Shown here: piece after piece, positions 6,153 to 7,020 of the stretch
Position numbering within the stretch: position 1 is the first letter of the stretch
Layout: every line of letters begins with the position of its first letter
Source: Promethearchaeota archaeon
GTDB lineage: Archaea > Asgardarchaeota > Lokiarchaeia > Sigynarchaeales > SOKP01
Direction: 5' to 3'
Assembly (NCBI GenBank): GCA_014730295.1
Contig: WJIN01000194.1
Coordinates: forward strand, 1 to 7,020
DNA: 7,020 bases
Program-made: the position numbers and the translations under genes
Notes under the pieces: model-generated
Told to the model about the DNA's origin: nothing
Seen by the model: the letters and a program-made list of their open reading frames with translations, nothing else
The model's database searches: none

Positions 6153-6410
6153 ATTCCCTCTTCTAATCTATTTAGAATGTCCATTGGAATACACTCCTAA
6201 TTCTATAATATGTTTTTGATTTGCGTCTAATGTATTTTTCATTACAATCATTTTGATCTAATCTGTTTAAATCTCTCATTTTATAGGTTAATGGAAATAA
6301 TATTTCTTCCCAAACCCCAGTTGTTTAATATATGGTTTTATAGAGGTCTTTTAGAAGATAAAGGCTATTAGCTTTTCTAAAGAAGATTATTTGAGTAGTA
6401 TCAGATATAA
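6153..6410 (+). other. Gap with no intact gene; possible decayed N-terminus of the downstream nuclease
   Basis: From 6153 to 6290 I see only AT-rich sequence, apart from a TTTAAAT at 6266-6272 that lies 22 nt before an ATG at 6291. That ATG opens a 26-codon frame in the same phase as the GIY-YIG gene, ending at TAG 6369; further stops occur at 6378, 6396 and 6408. A second open stretch in the next phase (6355-6423) reads AISFSKEDYLSSIRYNNPLK, which looks coding. Joined together these would give a continuous N-terminus for the nuclease with two compensating frameshifts near 6366 and 6421. Confidence 0.35.
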
Positions 6411-7020
6411 CAATCCACTAAAATAGAGGAAGGAAAAAGGTTTGTATCTTTTGAAGATAAATCAGATTTTAATAAATTAATAAAGGAGTATGAAGCGGGA
6501 AAACAATTCGGAGGATTGATATATTTAATACAAGTAAAAGGGGAATTCTATGTAGGTTTAACTAAATGCACTCTGGAGAAACGGTTTGAACAACATTTAA
6601 TAGATTCAATATATGGGTATATTTCTACAGGAGATGATATTACTGTTGTTGGGGAGACATATGGAGAACTTCACAGAGCAATCGCATATGTTCTAAAAAG
6701 TGAAGAAGTGGGATACAATATTGAAAAACTGGAGAAAGAATTAAGATTTTATTCGGCAACTTATAGGTATGGAGAAAGAAGAGCTAAACTGGCTGAGATT
6801 ATGGATAAAATCAAACCCTTCATAAAGACTAACGTAATTGAGATTCATCATGATAGCAAGAAATTGGGGCAAAGAGAAAAAATGTATACAAAAAAACTAC
6901 CTGTACAAAAATTAGTTGAAATGGGCATTATCTCAAGAAATAATAAATACAGTGGGTATGAAACCCTTGATACTAAAGAAAATGGTTTAAATATGGTATA
7001 TGGAGGTGCTGTAGGAGCCG
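6411..7020 (+). CDS. GIY-YIG homing-endonuclease-type nuclease, start unresolved, runs off the right edge
   Basis: An open frame continues for 203 codons to the end of the window. The GIY-YIG fold is clear: GLIYLIQ at 6513-6533 is the GIY half and YVG at 6549-6557 the YIG half, eight residues apart. TLEKRFEQHL follows, with the catalytic Arg at 6582-6584. LHRAI matches the common L-x-RAI helix. VIEIHHDSKKLGQREKMY contains the metal-binding Glu at 6876-6878. GLNMVYGGA at 6984-7010 resembles the closing NLTEGG motif of phage and intron homing endonucleases. These enzymes nick DNA at a long target site to spread themselves; the DNA-binding part would lie past the edge. The first in-frame ATG (6801) falls after half of the catalytic domain, and no GTG and only one TTG (6516, inside the motif) precede it. 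So the gene either starts upstream through a frameshift, uses an unusual start, or is broken. Coordinates mark the open frame only. Confidence 0.75.

Noticed and set aside
6490..6519. ATG at 6490 with GGAG just before it
   Set aside because: Wrong phase for the nuclease, ends after nine codons, and the GGAG is only one base from the ATG.
6153..7020. tRNA 3'-end repeat marking an integrated element
   Set aside because: No copy of the tRNA T arm and acceptor end was seen downstream within the window.
1..7020. CRISPR array, rRNA, or insertion-sequence inverted ends
   Set aside because: No regularly spaced repeats, conserved rRNA stretches or transposase motifs were found on either strand.

Overview
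This 7 kb window is AT-rich chromosomal DNA from an archaeon. The clearest proof is a tRNA-Thr gene (6051-6152) interrupted by a 29-nt intron just after the anticodon, with bulge-helix-bulge-type pairing at the splice sites. TATA boxes about 25 nt before start codons, oligo-T terminators and a TrmB-type regulator fold agree with this. The mix of a very long coiled-coil TrmB protein, two YhhN membrane proteins and mid-30s GC is reminiscent of Asgard archaea (Lokiarchaeia-like). That lineage is an inference from style, not something the sequence proves.

Left part (59-3218): two co-directional genes 16 nt apart, almost certainly one transcript. The first encodes a 375-aa soluble protein of unknown function with an N-terminal alpha/beta domain and two probable winged-helix modules. 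The second encodes a 671-aa protein with a TrmB-like winged helix, about 260 residues of mostly helical coiled-coil, a TrmB/PLD-like sensor domain, a disordered acidic linker and a helical tail. A twin T-tract follows it. Converging from the other strand is a 357-aa galactose-mutarotase-like (DUF6786-like) protein (3293-4366), probably carbohydrate-related.

Middle part (4367-5950): a divergent promoter region, then two tandem genes for eight-helix YhhN/TMEM86-family membrane proteins. Each has its own TTTAAAT box and probably a leaderless mRNA. The second keeps the polar residues expected of a lysoplasmalogenase. The first has lost at least three of them, so the pair may be one enzyme and one non-catalytic or altered partner. 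A second twin T-tract closes the block.

Right part (5951-7020): a TATA box, the intron-bearing tRNA-Thr(GGU), about 260 nt without an intact gene, then a GIY-YIG nuclease of homing-endonuclease type that runs off the right edge. Its reading frame has no credible start codon. A possible decayed or frameshifted N-terminus lies upstream, so this looks like accessory DNA next to a tRNA gene.

No CRISPR array, rRNA, insertion-sequence ends or recognisable defence operon is visible. The most interesting items are the asymmetric YhhN pair, the oversized TrmB-like protein with its unknown partner, and the start-less GIY-YIG gene.
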